64,000 nucleotides of DNA from Bacillus_BD sp963708895 (GTDB lineage Bacteria > Bacillota > Bacilli > Bacillales > Cytobacillaceae), in NCBI GenBank assembly GCA_963708895.1, contig CAVPUE010000002.1, positions 186,001 through 250,000 on the forward strand, given 5' to 3'. Below, one piece after another: positions 19,573-28,697 of this stretch. The translations under genes were made by a program, and so were the position numbers. Position 1 is the first letter of the stretch; each line of letters opens with the position of its first letter. The notes below the pieces were generated by a model. The model ran no database searches. It saw only the letters and a program-made list of their open reading frames with translations, and was not told the origin of the DNA.

Positions 19573-20014
19573 ATGCGTATCGTAGTTCAAAGGAGTAAAA
19601 AGGCAAGTGTTACTGTAAACGAAAAGGTTATCGGTGAGATTGAGAAAGGCTTAGTTCTATTAGTTGGCGTTACTCATGATGATACGATTGATGATGCCAA
19701 TTATTTAGCTGATAAAATAGTGAATTTGCGCATTTTTGAAGATGAAAATGGAAAAATGAATTTATCTCTACTTGATGTTGGGGGTAGCATTCTTTCGATT
19801 TCACAATTTACCTTGTATGGGGATTGTCGCAAAGGGAGAAGGCCGAATTTTATGGCAGCTGCCAAACCTGAACAAGCATTAAATCTCTATCAGTATTTTA
19901 ATACAAGTATTAAGTGAAAAAAATGTAGTAGTCGAAACGGGAGAATTCGGTGCGGAGATGGATGTTGCCCTTATTAATGACGGACCCGTTACATTGATTT
20001 TAGATAGTAAATAA
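19573..20014 (+). CDS. dtd: D-aminoacyl-tRNA deacylase Dtd, frameshifted
   Basis: 146 residues after repair, normal for the family. Removes D-amino acids mischarged on tRNA. Signature regions: MRIVVQRSKKASV, LLVGVTHDDT, SISQFTLYGDCRKGRRPNF (active site with the SQFTL motif), and, after the shift, VETGEFGAEMDVALINDGPVTLILDSK with the Gly-cis-Pro NDGPVT motif. The frame moves +1 near 19900-19905; without the shift the protein lacks the NDGPVT motif and should be inactive. Directly behind relA, as in B. subtilis. Confidence 0.92.
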
Positions 20015-20017
20015 AGG

Positions 20018-20049
20018 CGAGCAGACCTAATGGTCATGCTCGTTTTTTT
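20018..20049. terminator. Terminator between dtd and yrvJ
   Basis: Stem CGAGCA/TGCTCG with an inner GACC/GGTC stem, then seven T. Lies between two convergent genes. Confidence 0.8.
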
Positions 20050-20073
20050 GCGCAATCTTAAATCGTAAAATAA

Positions 20074-21195
20074 TCATGAATTTTTAAAATAACGTGCCAG
20101 TCCTTCATAGATGCCTGTTGTAGCTAATACTTGGTATTGTTGGGATGTAACAAGGATTTCTTCAATCGGATTACTTAAGAAACCAAGCTCGACTAGAACT
20201 GCATTTTGACGGTTTTCACGAATAACATAATAATCTCCTTTACGAACACCGCGATCCGTGATATGGGTTTGATTCATTAAAGAAGAATGAATACTAATGG
20301 CTAATTCTTTTTGCCATGGGTGATAGAAAAAAGTGGTAGCTCCTTCTGTTCCTTCACTAAAACTATCATAATGGATCGAGATAAAGGCATCTGCATCAAA
20401 ATAACTAGACGTAGAAACACGTGCAGGTAGTGAAATATATTCATCTTGAACACGTGTTAATACAACATCAGCTCCAGCAGCTTTCAGCTTGTTAAACAAA
20501 CGAGTGGCTGTTTCCATTGTAATATTTTTCTCCAATGTACCATGCACTCCAGTTGTGCCATTGTCTTTCCCCCCATGACCTGGGTCGATGACAATCTTTT
20601 TCCCTCGTAAGTATTGTTCTAGACCTTGTTGATTTAAGTTTTCATCACTAGATGTTGATGTTTTTTTGTTTTCAGCTTGTGAACGATTTTCAGTGACAAC
20701 CCATCCTGCTACATATCCCGTTTGTCCATTTTGAAGTTTAATTTCATACCAATCATTTTCAAAGCTAATTGCTTCGAAGGCATCGCCTTGATTGGCTCTT
20801 GTGAGGATGGTTGATAATGTATTTGGGTTTTTTCGGATATTTGTTCCATTATGGGTAATATAAATTTGCTTACTTGAAAAGGTACTTTCATTACCCGGTT
20901 GTACAGAATCTGTTGTTTTGTTTACTTCTTCACTTTCATTAACCAAGACCAAATAGTCAGCAACCCAACCTTTTTTACCATTTGGCAAGCTAATTTGAAT
21001 CCATTCACCTTCTTTTTTTATGTATGGATATTTTTCACCCATATGAATAGAAGTCAAAAATTCACCATTTAAGATCGGTTCACTTCGTACATTTAAACGA
21101 TCTGTATTGACGGTAATGGTGGTATTAGCTGCTTCTGCACTAGAGCTAGAATAGATGAATGGCAAACAAAGTATGAAAAGCATGACAAAGATCAT
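20074..21195 (-). CDS. yrvJ: N-acetylmuramoyl-L-alanine amidase with SH3 domains (YrvJ)
   Basis: Secreted cell-wall hydrolase. From ATG 21195 it has 373 residues: a signal peptide (MIFVMLFILCLPFIYSSSSAEA), two bacterial SH3 domains (VNTDRLNVRSEP...GWVADYL; ITHNGTNIRKNPN...GYVAGWV), a Ser/Asn linker and an Amidase_3 domain with zinc ligands in VIDPGHGGKDNG, the Glu of LEKNITME, SIHYDS, and the catalytic Glu in AVLVELGFLSNP. A good Shine-Dalgarno (AAGGAGGG) lies further upstream, pointing to a start at about 21219 with a non-ATG codon; the exact start is open. Convergent with dtd and divergent from the small gene at 21445, as in B. subtilis. Confidence 0.9.
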   Translation of the reverse strand: MIFVMLFILCLPFIYSSSSAEAANTTITVNTDRLNVRSEPILNGEFLTSIHMGEKYPYIKKEGEWIQISLPNGKKGWVADYLVLVNESEEVNKTTDSVQPGNESTFSSKQIYITHNGTNIRKNPNTLSTILTRANQGDAFEAISFENDWYEIKLQNGQTGYVAGWVVTENRSQAENKKTSTSSDENLNQQGLEQYLRGKKIVIDPGHGGKDNGTTGVHGTLEKNITMETATRLFNKLKAAGADVVLTRVQDEYISLPARVSTSSYFDADAFISIHYDSFSEGTEGATTFFYHPWQKELAISIHSSLMNQTHITDRGVRKGDYYVIRENRQNAVLVELGFLSNPIEEILVTSQQYQVLATTGIYEGLARYFKNS

Positions 21196-21444
21196 TTTTT
21201 TGTTGCATATTCTTTCCAGTGGTCTCTCCCTCCTTTTTCTGATCGGAAAACCAAACATCGAATTTTCCAGATATCGGCTGCGCTGGACATGTTATAAAAA
21301 CCAATTAAAATACTTCTCTTTTTAAGGCCAGTTTTCCTTCTTTTTTCGATAAAAAATAATTCTCGTGAAATGTATAGAGAGAATTCGGGCAAACTAGTAA
21401 TGGAATGATAAAGATCATTGTTCAAGGAATAGGGGGGATGATTT

Positions 21445-21621
21445 ATGCGCCATGGAGATAAAGGGATGTCTGCTTTGTCAGGAGAAAATCAATTACATGG
21501 AGTAGATTTTCATAGCATTATTCAAAATGAACAAGCTTCTACAACGATAGAAGCAGCGTCAGAATTTGGTTTTGCTAGTCAAGATATCAAAAAGCTAAAA
21601 AAACGCTTAGAACGAAATTAG
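21445..21621 (+). CDS. Small conserved protein upstream of hisS (YrzK-like)
   Basis: 58 residues, MRHGDKGMSALSGENQLHG at the start and ASEFGFASQDIKKLKKRLER at the end. The last part looks like a helix-turn-helix recognition segment, and similar short proteins are sometimes annotated as sigma-70-like. It has a strong Shine-Dalgarno (AGGGGGGATG) at good distance. It lies between yrvJ and hisS, where B. subtilis has a small gene called yrzK; I infer that correspondence from position only. Function unknown. Confidence 0.75.
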   Translation: MRHGDKGMSALSGENQLHGVDFHSIIQNEQASTTIEAASEFGFASQDIKKLKKRLERN

Positions 21622-21648
21622 TGACATTCTATTGACAATGGCTTTTCT

Positions 21649-21672
21649 TAAGGCTCTTTTCTCAAACTTTAC
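21649..21672 (-). repeat. Dispersed repeat copy R5, minimal end-to-end form
   Basis: TAAGGCTCTTTTCTCAAACT then TTAC: read on the minus strand this is the left end TAAAGTTT joined directly to the right end GAGAAAAGAGCCTTA. It lies 10 bp ahead of the hisS -35 box. Confidence 0.7.
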
Positions 21673-21682
21673 GAAACAGTTA

Positions 21683-21711
21683 TTGACAAATTTCGAGTTC
21701 ATTCGTATTAT
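21683..21711 (+). promoter_or_regulatory. Promoter of the hisS-aspS leader
   Basis: TTGACA (21683-21688), 17-base spacer, TATTAT (21706-21711); a further TATAAT follows at 21714-21719. Confidence 0.7.
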
Positions 21712-21719
21712 GATATAAT

Positions 21720-22003
21720 AAAGTGAATATGGCCGTTGAAAAAGAAAAGTAATTTAGACCCATATGAAAAGAGAGGAAACATCATAGGCTGTAAATGTTT
21801 CCACATAATGACTAAATGAAGAACACTTTGGAGGCTTCTTGCTGAACGAGAGATTTTTTCTTTATTAGGTGATGAACGTTACAGGCGTTAACTGGAAAGA
21901 GGAAGTAAATGTTGATTTACTTCAATTAGGGTGGCACCACGGGAATAACAGCTCTCGTCCCTTGTATAAGATCATGGATCATACAAGGGACGAGGGCTTT
22001 TTT
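21720..22003 (+). promoter_or_regulatory. T-box riboswitch controlling hisS-aspS
   Basis: The T-box sequence AGGGTGGCACCACGGG is at 21928-21943, with the terminator (21953-22003, 15-bp stem CTCGTCCCTTGTAT/ATACAAGGGACGAG, then six T) behind it. In Stem I, ATTTAG (near 21752) pairs with CTAAAT (21812-21817), and the next bases hold CAC at 21824-21826, the likely specifier codon for histidine. Uncharged tRNA-His should favour the antiterminator and expression of hisS and aspS. Confidence 0.92.
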
Positions 22004-22060
22004 AATGTAAAAAAATAATTTTTACATAGATAGAATTTTATTGTATTAGGAGGTTTACGA

Positions 22061-23332
22061 ATGTCCATCCAAATACCAAGAGGAACACAGGACATATTAC
22101 CGGGTGAAGTTGAAAAATGGCAATTAATTGAGAGTAAGGCACGTGAGCTTTGTGAAAAGTTTCAGTACAAGGAGATTCGAACGCCGATTTTTGAACATAC
22201 AGAACTCTTTACACGTAGTGTTGGTGAAACAACAGATGTCGTTCAAAAAGAAATGTATACATTTGAAGATCGTGGCGGCCGTAGTGTAACTTTACGTCCA
22301 GAAGGAACAGCCTCGACGGTACGATCATTTGTGCAACATAAAATGTATGGAGATCCCAATCAACCTGTAAAGCTTTACTATATGGGACCGATGTTTCGTT
22401 ATGAAAGACCGCAGGCTGGACGTTTTCGTCAATTTGTTCAGTTTGGTGTAGAGGCATTAGGAAGTAAAGATCCTGCTATTGATGCAGAGGTTATTGCATT
22501 AGCGATGTCCATCTATCAAAGTTTAGGCTTAAATAAGCTGAAATTAATCATTAATAGCCTTGGTGATCAAGAAAGTCGACTAGCACATCGAAGTGCTTTA
22601 ATACAGCACTTTCAACCAAGAATCGGTGAGTTTTGCCATGATTGTCAAAATCGATTAGAAAAAAATCCAATGCGAATTCTCGATTGTAAAAAAGATCGTG
22701 ATCATGAGTTAATGGCATCAGCACCATCAATTATTGACTACTTAAATGACGAATCAAAGGCCTATTTTGAAAAGGTTCAACAATATTTAACAGATTTGGA
22801 TATTCAATTTGTTGTAGATCCTAATCTAGTAAGAGGTCTTGATTATTATAACCATACAGCATTTGAAATTATGAGTGATGCAGAAGGATTTGGAGCGATT
22901 ACAACCCTTTGTGGTGGGGGACGATACAATGGGTTAACACAGGAAATTGGTGGACCTGAAACACCTGGAATTGGCTTTGCTTTTAGTATTGAACGATTTA
23001 TCGCAGCTTTACAGGCTGAAAAGGTGGATTTACCTATCAAAAATGAGCTTGATTGTTATCTTGTCTCTTTAGGGGAACAAGCTCAAGATTATACCGTTAA
23101 ATTACTACAAAGCCTTCGTTTAGCAGGGTTTTCCGCTGAACGAGATTATTTAAACCGAAAATTAAAGGCACAAATGAAAGCGGCCGATCGATTAAACGCT
23201 AAATTTGTGGCTATCTTAGGTGAAGATGAATTAAAAGCCAATAAGATTAATGTGAAAATTATGGAATCAGGCGAACAACGAGAGTTAAATTTGGAAAACT
23301 TTATAACAGAATTTAAAGCATTAAATCAATAG
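22061..23332 (+). CDS. hisS: Histidyl-tRNA synthetase
   Basis: 423 residues. Class II synthetase: motif 1 region EIRTPIFEHTELFTRSVGE, motif 2 YYMGPMFRYERPQAGRFRQF, the two histidine-specific blocks VRGLDYYNHTAFE and GGGRYNGL, motif 3 GIGFAFSIERF, then the anticodon-binding domain (DYTVKLLQSLRLAGFSAERD). ATG 22061 follows TAGGAGG. Expression is under the T-box; aspS follows after 11 bp. Confidence 0.98.
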   Translation: MSIQIPRGTQDILPGEVEKWQLIESKARELCEKFQYKEIRTPIFEHTELFTRSVGETTDVVQKEMYTFEDRGGRSVTLRPEGTASTVRSFVQHKMYGDPNQPVKLYYMGPMFRYERPQAGRFRQFVQFGVEALGSKDPAIDAEVIALAMSIYQSLGLNKLKLIINSLGDQESRLAHRSALIQHFQPRIGEFCHDCQNRLEKNPMRILDCKKDRDHELMASAPSIIDYLNDESKAYFEKVQQYLTDLDIQFVVDPNLVRGLDYYNHTAFEIMSDAEGFGAITTLCGGGRYNGLTQEIGGPETPGIGFAFSIERFIAALQAEKVDLPIKNELDCYLVSLGEQAQDYTVKLLQSLRLAGFSAERDYLNRKLKAQMKAADRLNAKFVAILGEDELKANKINVKIMESGEQRELNLENFITEFKALNQ

Positions 23333-23343
23333 GAGGAAATTTC

Positions 23344-25113
23344 ATGAGTGGAAGAAGTTATTTTTGCGGAGAAGTACCAGAAACTGCGATTGGTGAAAAG
23401 GTAAGTTTAAAAGGCTGGGTTCAAAGACGTCGTGACCTAGGCGGATTAATCTTTATTCATTTACGTGACCGTACAGGAATTATGCAAATTGTGTTTAATC
23501 CAGAGGGTTCCAAGGAAGCTCTAGAGATGGCTGAAAAAGTACGTAGTGAATATGTCGTTCAAGTTGAAGGAACGGTTATTGCAAGAGATGAATCAACATT
23601 TAATCCAAATCTAAGTACGGGAAAAATAGAAGTGCAAGTTGAGAGCATGACGATCATCAATGAATCCAAAACACCGCCATTTATGATTGAAGATGATGTT
23701 GAAGTTTCTGAAGATATTCGTTTGAAATACCGTTATCTAGATTTAAGAAGACCGGTTATGTTCAATACATTAAAAATGCGCCATCAAGTCACAAAAGTGA
23801 TGAGAGATTTTCTTGATGGAGAGGATTTTCTTGATATCGAAACACCAATCTTGACGAAAAGCACGCCAGAGGGTGCTCGTGATTATCTAGTACCAAGCCG
23901 TGTTCACCCGGGTGAATTCTATGCTCTGCCACAATCACCACAGATTTTCAAACAATTATTAATGGTAAGTGGAGTTGAGCGTTATTATCAAATTGCACGC
24001 TGTTTCCGTGATGAAGATTTGCGTGCAGATCGTCAACCAGAATTTACGCAGCTGGATATTGAAACAAGCTTTTTAAGTGCTGAAGAGATTCAGGATCTTA
24101 CAGAGCGTATGATTGTCAAGATTATGAAAGAAGTAAAAGGAATTGATATAGTAGCTCCGTTCCCGCGCATTCCTTATGATGATGCAATGGGAAGCTATGG
24201 TTCAGACAAGCCTGATACTCGTTTTGATATGAAGTTAGTTGATCTAACGGAAGTATTTAAAAACTCAAGTTTTAAAGTATTTGCTGGAGCTGTAACGAAC
24301 GGCGGCCAAGTTAAAGCAATAAATGTCAAAGGTGGAGCAGTTCAGTATTCTCGTAAAGACATTGATGGTTTAACAGAATATGCTGCACGTTATGGTGCCA
24401 AAGGTCTTGCATGGCTTAAAGCTGAAGAAGATGGCTTAAAAGGACCGATTATTAAATTCTTCAGTGAAGAAGAACTTTCAGCACTGAATGAATTATTAGG
24501 TGTTGAAAAAGACGATTTAATTTTATTTGGTGCAGACAAGAAAAAAGTAGTAGCAGATGTTCTTGGTAATTTACGCTTGAAAATTGCGAAAGACATGAAT
24601 TTAATTGATGAAAGTAAATTTAATTTCCTATGGGTAACAGATTGGCCACTGTTAGAGTATGATGAAGATTCTCGTCGTTTCTCAGCTGCTCACCATCCAT
24701 TTACAATGCCTGTAAGAGAAGACGTAGAGCTTCTTGATACAGAGCCTGAAAAAGTGCGTGCTCAAGCCTATGATATTGTCTTAAATGGATATGAACTTGG
24801 TGGCGGATCCCTTCGTATTTATGAAAGAGATGTCCAAAATAAAATGTTTAAAGCTTTAGGATTTACAGAGGAAAAAGCGATTGAACAATTTGGCTTCTTA
24901 CTGGATGCTTTTGATTATGGTACACCTCCGCATGGTGGAATTGCTTTAGGATTAGACCGCTTGATCATGCTATTATCGGGTAGAACAAATCTACGTGATA
25001 CGATTGCATTCCCGAAAACAGCTAGTGCGAGTGATCTGTTAACAAATGCACCAGGTGAAGTAAGTGCCGAGCAATTAATTGAACTAAACCTTGCATCAAC
25101 GGTTATTAAATAA
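23344..25113 (+). CDS. aspS: Aspartyl-tRNA synthetase
   Basis: 589 residues, bacterial-type AspRS. N-terminal OB anticodon-binding domain (LKGWVQRRRDLGGLIFIHLRDRTG), motif 1 in DFLDGEDFLDIETP, motif 2 RCFRDEDLRADRQPEFTQLD, the bacterial GAD insertion domain (about residues 280-420), and motif 3 GIALGLDRLIMLL. ATG 23344 follows AGGAGG. It shares the hisS T-box leader; no separate promoter is visible in the 11-bp gap. Confidence 0.98.
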   Translation: MSGRSYFCGEVPETAIGEKVSLKGWVQRRRDLGGLIFIHLRDRTGIMQIVFNPEGSKEALEMAEKVRSEYVVQVEGTVIARDESTFNPNLSTGKIEVQVESMTIINESKTPPFMIEDDVEVSEDIRLKYRYLDLRRPVMFNTLKMRHQVTKVMRDFLDGEDFLDIETPILTKSTPEGARDYLVPSRVHPGEFYALPQSPQIFKQLLMVSGVERYYQIARCFRDEDLRADRQPEFTQLDIETSFLSAEEIQDLTERMIVKIMKEVKGIDIVAPFPRIPYDDAMGSYGSDKPDTRFDMKLVDLTEVFKNSSFKVFAGAVTNGGQVKAINVKGGAVQYSRKDIDGLTEYAARYGAKGLAWLKAEEDGLKGPIIKFFSEEELSALNELLGVEKDDLILFGADKKKVVADVLGNLRLKIAKDMNLIDESKFNFLWVTDWPLLEYDEDSRRFSAAHHPFTMPVREDVELLDTEPEKVRAQAYDIVLNGYELGGGSLRIYERDVQNKMFKALGFTEEKAIEQFGFLLDAFDYGTPPHGGIALGLDRLIMLLSGRTNLRDTIAFPKTASASDLLTNAPGEVSAEQLIELNLASTVIK

Positions 25114-25207
25114 TATTTTTAGTAAATATTGAGAAAAAAACCATCAAAATGATGGATTAACTTTCTTGATGACTGAATCATGTTGTGCTATTATAAATAT
25201 AAGCTTT

Positions 25208-25393
25208 AAAGAGTCCTGATGTGTTCGTAGTGAAACCATTAGTTTGACCGAACATATTACCTTCGGGAGTTCAACGTTCTTAATCAGCGTACATGCCTAT
25301 CCTAATAGGACTTACAAAAATTAAGGTAGAACACCCACCTGCTGAGTGCGGGTTCAAACAAGGTACAAAGCGACGGCATAATTGGGACTCTTA
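25208..25393 (+). ncRNA. 6S RNA (BsrB/SsrS-type RNA polymerase regulator)
   Basis: AAAGAGTCC at 25208-25216 pairs with GGGACTCTT at 25384-25392, closing a long imperfect hairpin of about 185 nt, the architecture of 6S RNA. The internal segment with GATGTGTTCGTAG, AGTTTGACCGAACAT and CCTTCGGGAG is the kind seen in Bacillus 6S-2. A promoter TTGATG - 17 bases - TATTAT (25166-25194) precedes it. In B. subtilis bsrB lies at the same place behind aspS. 6S RNA mimics an open promoter and binds the SigA holoenzyme, mostly in stationary phase. Exact ends are estimates. Confidence 0.85.
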
Positions 25394-25412
25394 TACATAA
25401 CATGTAAATTGA

Positions 25413-25441
25413 AGCCATGTCACTCGTGACATGGCTTTTTA
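25413..25441 (+). terminator. Terminator of the 6S RNA gene
   Basis: AGCCATGTCAC pairs with GTGACATGGCT around a two-base loop, followed by TTTTT. Confidence 0.85.
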
Positions 25442-25660
25442 TTGTGTTAATTGGGAAAGTCACAATTTAAATATAGATAAGAAATAATCAAATTTAGGCA
25501 TTTGATCAAACGCATTAATTCGACAAAACTATCTTCTACGATTAATTGTAGCCTTTTTTCATAACTATCCCTCGTATGATACTTTTTCGAGGTCAAAGTA
25601 TGATATATTCATTTACAGGAAAAAATGAAGGTTAAGAAGGAATATTGGAGTTGGTTAGAA

Positions 25661-26431
25661 ATGTTACATCAATTTTCACGTAATGAACTTGCGTTTGGAA
25701 AAGAAGGATTAGATATATTAAAAAATAGTACGGTTGCTGTGTTAGGTGTTGGCGGTGTTGGTACGTTCTCTGCAGAAGCACTTGCTCGTTCTGGGGTAGG
25801 AAAGCTTATATTAATCGATAAGGATGACGTTGATATTACGAATGTGAATCGTCAAATCATTGCTTTACTATCGACGGTTGGCCAACCTAAAGTGGATTTA
25901 ATGAAGGAAAGAATTGCTGATATTAATCCGGATTGTGAAGTTGTCGCATTAAAAATGTTTTATACAGAAGAAACATATGAGGAAATATTCGGATATAATC
26001 TCGATTTTGTCATTGATGCATCTGATACGATTTCGTATAAAATTCATCTGATTAAAGAATGTTTGAATCGAAATATTCCAATCATATCAAGTATGGGTGC
26101 TGCCAATAAAATGGATCCCACTCGTTTCCAAATTGCGGATATTTTTAAAACACATACAGATCCGATTGCCAAAGTGATCCGAACAAGATTAAGAAAAGAA
26201 GGCATTCGAAAAGGAATTCCGGTTGTTTTCTCAGATGAAAGTCCGATTGTCATTCGGGAAGATGTCCGTAAAGTGGTTGGTAAGGATGATGCCGAAATTA
26301 GAAAGGCAAAGATGCCACCATCTTCAAATGCCTTTGTTCCATCAGTAGCAGGTCTAATCATGGCTAGTTACGTGGTGAGACAACTCCTTAAAGATGTTAA
26401 AATTACGACCGTAAAAGACATTAACGCCTAA
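25661..26431 (+). CDS. tcdA: tRNA threonylcarbamoyladenosine dehydratase TcdA
   Basis: 256 residues from ATG 25661 (GGAG 9 bases upstream); a longer reading from ATG 25625 lacks the family start. E1-like enzyme that cyclises t6A37 to ct6A in tRNA with ATP. The nucleotide-binding loop VLGVGGVGTFSAEALARSG, LILIDKDDVDITNVNRQI, and FVIDASDTISYK are clear, plus the catalytic region ISSMGAANKMDPTRF. In B. subtilis the gene is yrvM, also next to the 6S RNA gene. The stop codon lies inside its own terminator stem. Confidence 0.93.
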   Translation: MLHQFSRNELAFGKEGLDILKNSTVAVLGVGGVGTFSAEALARSGVGKLILIDKDDVDITNVNRQIIALLSTVGQPKVDLMKERIADINPDCEVVALKMFYTEETYEEIFGYNLDFVIDASDTISYKIHLIKECLNRNIPIISSMGAANKMDPTRFQIADIFKTHTDPIAKVIRTRLRKEGIRKGIPVVFSDESPIVIREDVRKVVGKDDAEIRKAKMPPSSNAFVPSVAGLIMASYVVRQLLKDVKITTVKDINA

Positions 26432-26447
26432 TTTTTAGGCGTTTTTT
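26423..26447 (+). terminator. Terminator overlapping the end of tcdA
   Basis: AACGCCTAA pairs with TTAGGCGTT, loop TTT, then six T. The 5' arm includes the last codons and stop of tcdA. Confidence 0.85.
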
Positions 26448-26488
26448 AATTAATAAGTCTTGTTCAAATCTAAAAATTTAATGAATTT

Positions 26489-26562
26489 GCGATCGTATGT
26501 TCGTAGCTATATAAGTAAAAGTATTAATTGAATTTTAGCGATGGTATGTTCGTAGCTATAAT
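26489..26562 (+). promoter_or_regulatory. Tandem LexA-like boxes and -10 upstream of rarA
   Basis: Two near-identical 23-bp direct repeats, 26489-26511 and 26538-26560, 49 bp apart, share GTATGTTCGTAGCTATA. Each holds a sequence close to the SOS box CGAAC-N4-GTTCG: CGATCGTATGTTCG (one mismatch in GAAC-N4-GTTC) and CGATGGTATGTTCG (two mismatches). A perfect TATAAT (26557-26562) ends the second copy. Regulation by LexA is inferred. Confidence 0.5.
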
Positions 26563-26616
26563 GAGAATAGTAGGTAGAAAGTGATAGAAGCTTTTTCTGT
26601 AATGGAGGTAATGTTA

Positions 26617-27904
26617 TTGAACGGAGAGCCACTTGCTTATCGAATGAGACCGACAATCATTGAGGAAGTAGTCGGCCAAAAGGAGATTATCGGCAGTCAT
26701 ACCAATTTATTTAAAATGCTCAAAAATGGGTATGTTCCATCCATGTTATTATATGGTGATCCTGGAATTGGAAAAACATCACTTGCATACGCGATTGCAG
26801 GAACGACGAAGCTCCCTTTTATTGCCTTAAATGCCACGACTTCTGGTAAAAAGGACGTGGAAGAGGTTGTTCAAGAATCACAATCTGACTGGAAAACTGA
26901 TTCTTTTTTTAGATGAAATCCATCGATTTAATAAAGCACAACAAGATTATCTGCTTCCACATGTGGAGAATGGTACGATTATTTTAATTGGAGCGACAAC
27001 CGAAAATCCATTTCATGACGTCAATCCAGCCATCCGCAGTCGTTGTGGACAAATATTGCAGTTAACAAGATTATCAAAGGAAGATATTAAAGAGCTGATA
27101 ACAAGAGCCTTGTCAGATAATGAAAAAGGTCTAGGAAATCTATCAATCAAAATCAATGAAGAACAGATTGAAGCCATTGCTGACGGAGTTAATGGTGACG
27201 CTAGAAAAGCGTTAACGATGTTAGAATCAATTGTCTATGCTTCAGATCTAGAAGAGGATACGTATATCGTGGAAGATCAGACAATCAAGATGATGATTTC
27301 TCGAGTAGGTGTCGGTGGAGATAAAAAAGGATCTCATTACTATAATTTATTATCTAGTTTACAAAAAAGTATTCGTGGTAGCGATGTGAATGCCGCCCTC
27401 TATTATCTAGGACATTTGCTGGAAAATGGTGACTTAATTTCTGTTAACCGGAGATTGTTAGTGATCGCCTATGAAGATATCGGATTAGCAAATCCGAACG
27501 TCGGCAGTCATGTATTAGCAGCGGTTACAGCGAGTGAACGCCTTGGGCTGCCAGAAGCGAGAATCCCATTAGCAGTCGCTGTTGTTGAAATGTGTTTATC
27601 ATCCAAGTCCAATTCAGCTTATTCTGCATTGGATCAAGCGATTGATGGAATCAGAAAAGGAAAAGTGGGCGACATCCCAAAACATCTTCGAGATGCCCAT
27701 TACGCAGGGGCGAAAAAGTTAGGACATGTTGGCTATAAATACCCACATGATTATCTCCTCGGAACTTTCGGTGGTTGGGTCAATCAAGAATATTTACCTG
27801 AAAACTTAAAGGGAACCGAATATTACCAACCCGTAGAAGCCGGAGAAGAGAAAAGAATGGCTGCCATTTATAAAAAACTGCAGCAATTTAAGAAGAATAA
27901 ATAA
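26617..27904 (+). CDS. rarA: Replication-associated recombination factor RarA (MgsA), frameshifted
   Basis: About 429 residues when repaired. AAA+ ATPase related to clamp loaders that acts at stalled forks. Opens with LAYRMRPTIIEEVVGQ; Walker A YGDPGIGKTSLAYAIAG; Walker B LILFLDEIHRFNKAQQDYLLPH; sensor ILIGATTENPF; AIRSRCG; C-terminal tetramerisation part SKSNSAYSALDQAI and PKHLRDAHY. The TTG at 26617 is 8 bases behind GGAGG; ATG 26611 is too close. The frame moves +1 between 26876 and 26890, just before Walker B. Tandem LexA-like boxes lie upstream. Confidence 0.92.
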
Positions 27905-28009
27905 TCCGATAAATGTTGGTTCATGTGAAACGCTGCAAAGAACCCAGTAAATATGATATAATAGCAAAAGTCTATCTTATTACTATGCTTTAAGGAATGG
28001 GGATCCATT

Positions 28010-28696
28010 ATGCAAAAAACATATAAGGGTCAAATAGTTCCGAGGTTTTTAATTTTTCTAATCGGATTACTTATTATGACATTTGGTGTTGTCCTAATAA
28101 TCGTTGCAGATCTTGGCCCATCATCATGGGATGTCTTGCATATAGGTCTATTTTACCGTTTAGGTCTAACAATTGGGACATGGAGCATCATTGTTGGTGT
28201 GTTCATTGTCTTACTATCAGCACTATTACTTAAATCGTTTCCGCCTGTTGGAACATTTCTAAATATGTTGCTTGTCGGTATCTTTATTGACATGTTTTTA
28301 TTATTACCATTTTTAGAAACACCTGATTCGAATGCTGGAAAAATCGTCATGTTTGCACTTGGAATCTTGATTAACTGTTATGGAATGGGAATCTATATTT
28401 CTGCACAGTTGGGTGCCGGTCCACGTGATAGTTTAATGTTGGCCATCACATCGAGAACAGGCTGGAAAGTAGGGCCTGTCAGAAGTACGTTAGAAATAGT
28501 AGCCGCTATAGTAGGGTGGCAATTGGGAGGTCCTCTATTTTGGGGTACCATCGTTTATAGTGTTTTGATTGGTGTTATCGCTGGTTTCTCGCTACCTCAA
28601 TGTCAAAAGTTAACAGATTACGTTTTAAATCATTGGCAAAAGCATAAACAATCTAAACAAATAAATAATAAAGAAAAATATACGAGGAGTGTATAA
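28010..28696 (+). CDS. YczE/YitT-type membrane protein
   Basis: 228 residues with about five membrane helices: RFLIFLIGLLIMTFGVVLIIVADLG, TWSIIVGVFIVLLSALLL, FLNMLLVGIFIDMFLLLPF, IVMFALGILINCYGMGIYI and TIVYSVLIGVIAGFSL. The family motifs LGPSSWDVLHIGL and LGAGPRDSLM are the twin internal repeats of YczE proteins. Function is unknown; a Lys-rich hydrophilic tail closes it. A TATAAT lies near 27956. B. subtilis has no such gene between rarA and cymR, so it is an insertion relative to that order. The next gene starts 1 bp after its stop. Confidence 0.85.
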   Translation: MQKTYKGQIVPRFLIFLIGLLIMTFGVVLIIVADLGPSSWDVLHIGLFYRLGLTIGTWSIIVGVFIVLLSALLLKSFPPVGTFLNMLLVGIFIDMFLLLPFLETPDSNAGKIVMFALGILINCYGMGIYISAQLGAGPRDSLMLAITSRTGWKVGPVRSTLEIVAAIVGWQLGGPLFWGTIVYSVLIGVIAGFSLPQCQKLTDYVLNHWQKHKQSKQINNKEKYTRSV

Positions 28697-28697
28697 G

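Noticed and set aside
25141..25155. Hairpin CCATCA-AAA-TGATGG as the aspS terminator
   Set aside because: Six-bp stem without a following T-run; listed only as a weak possibility.
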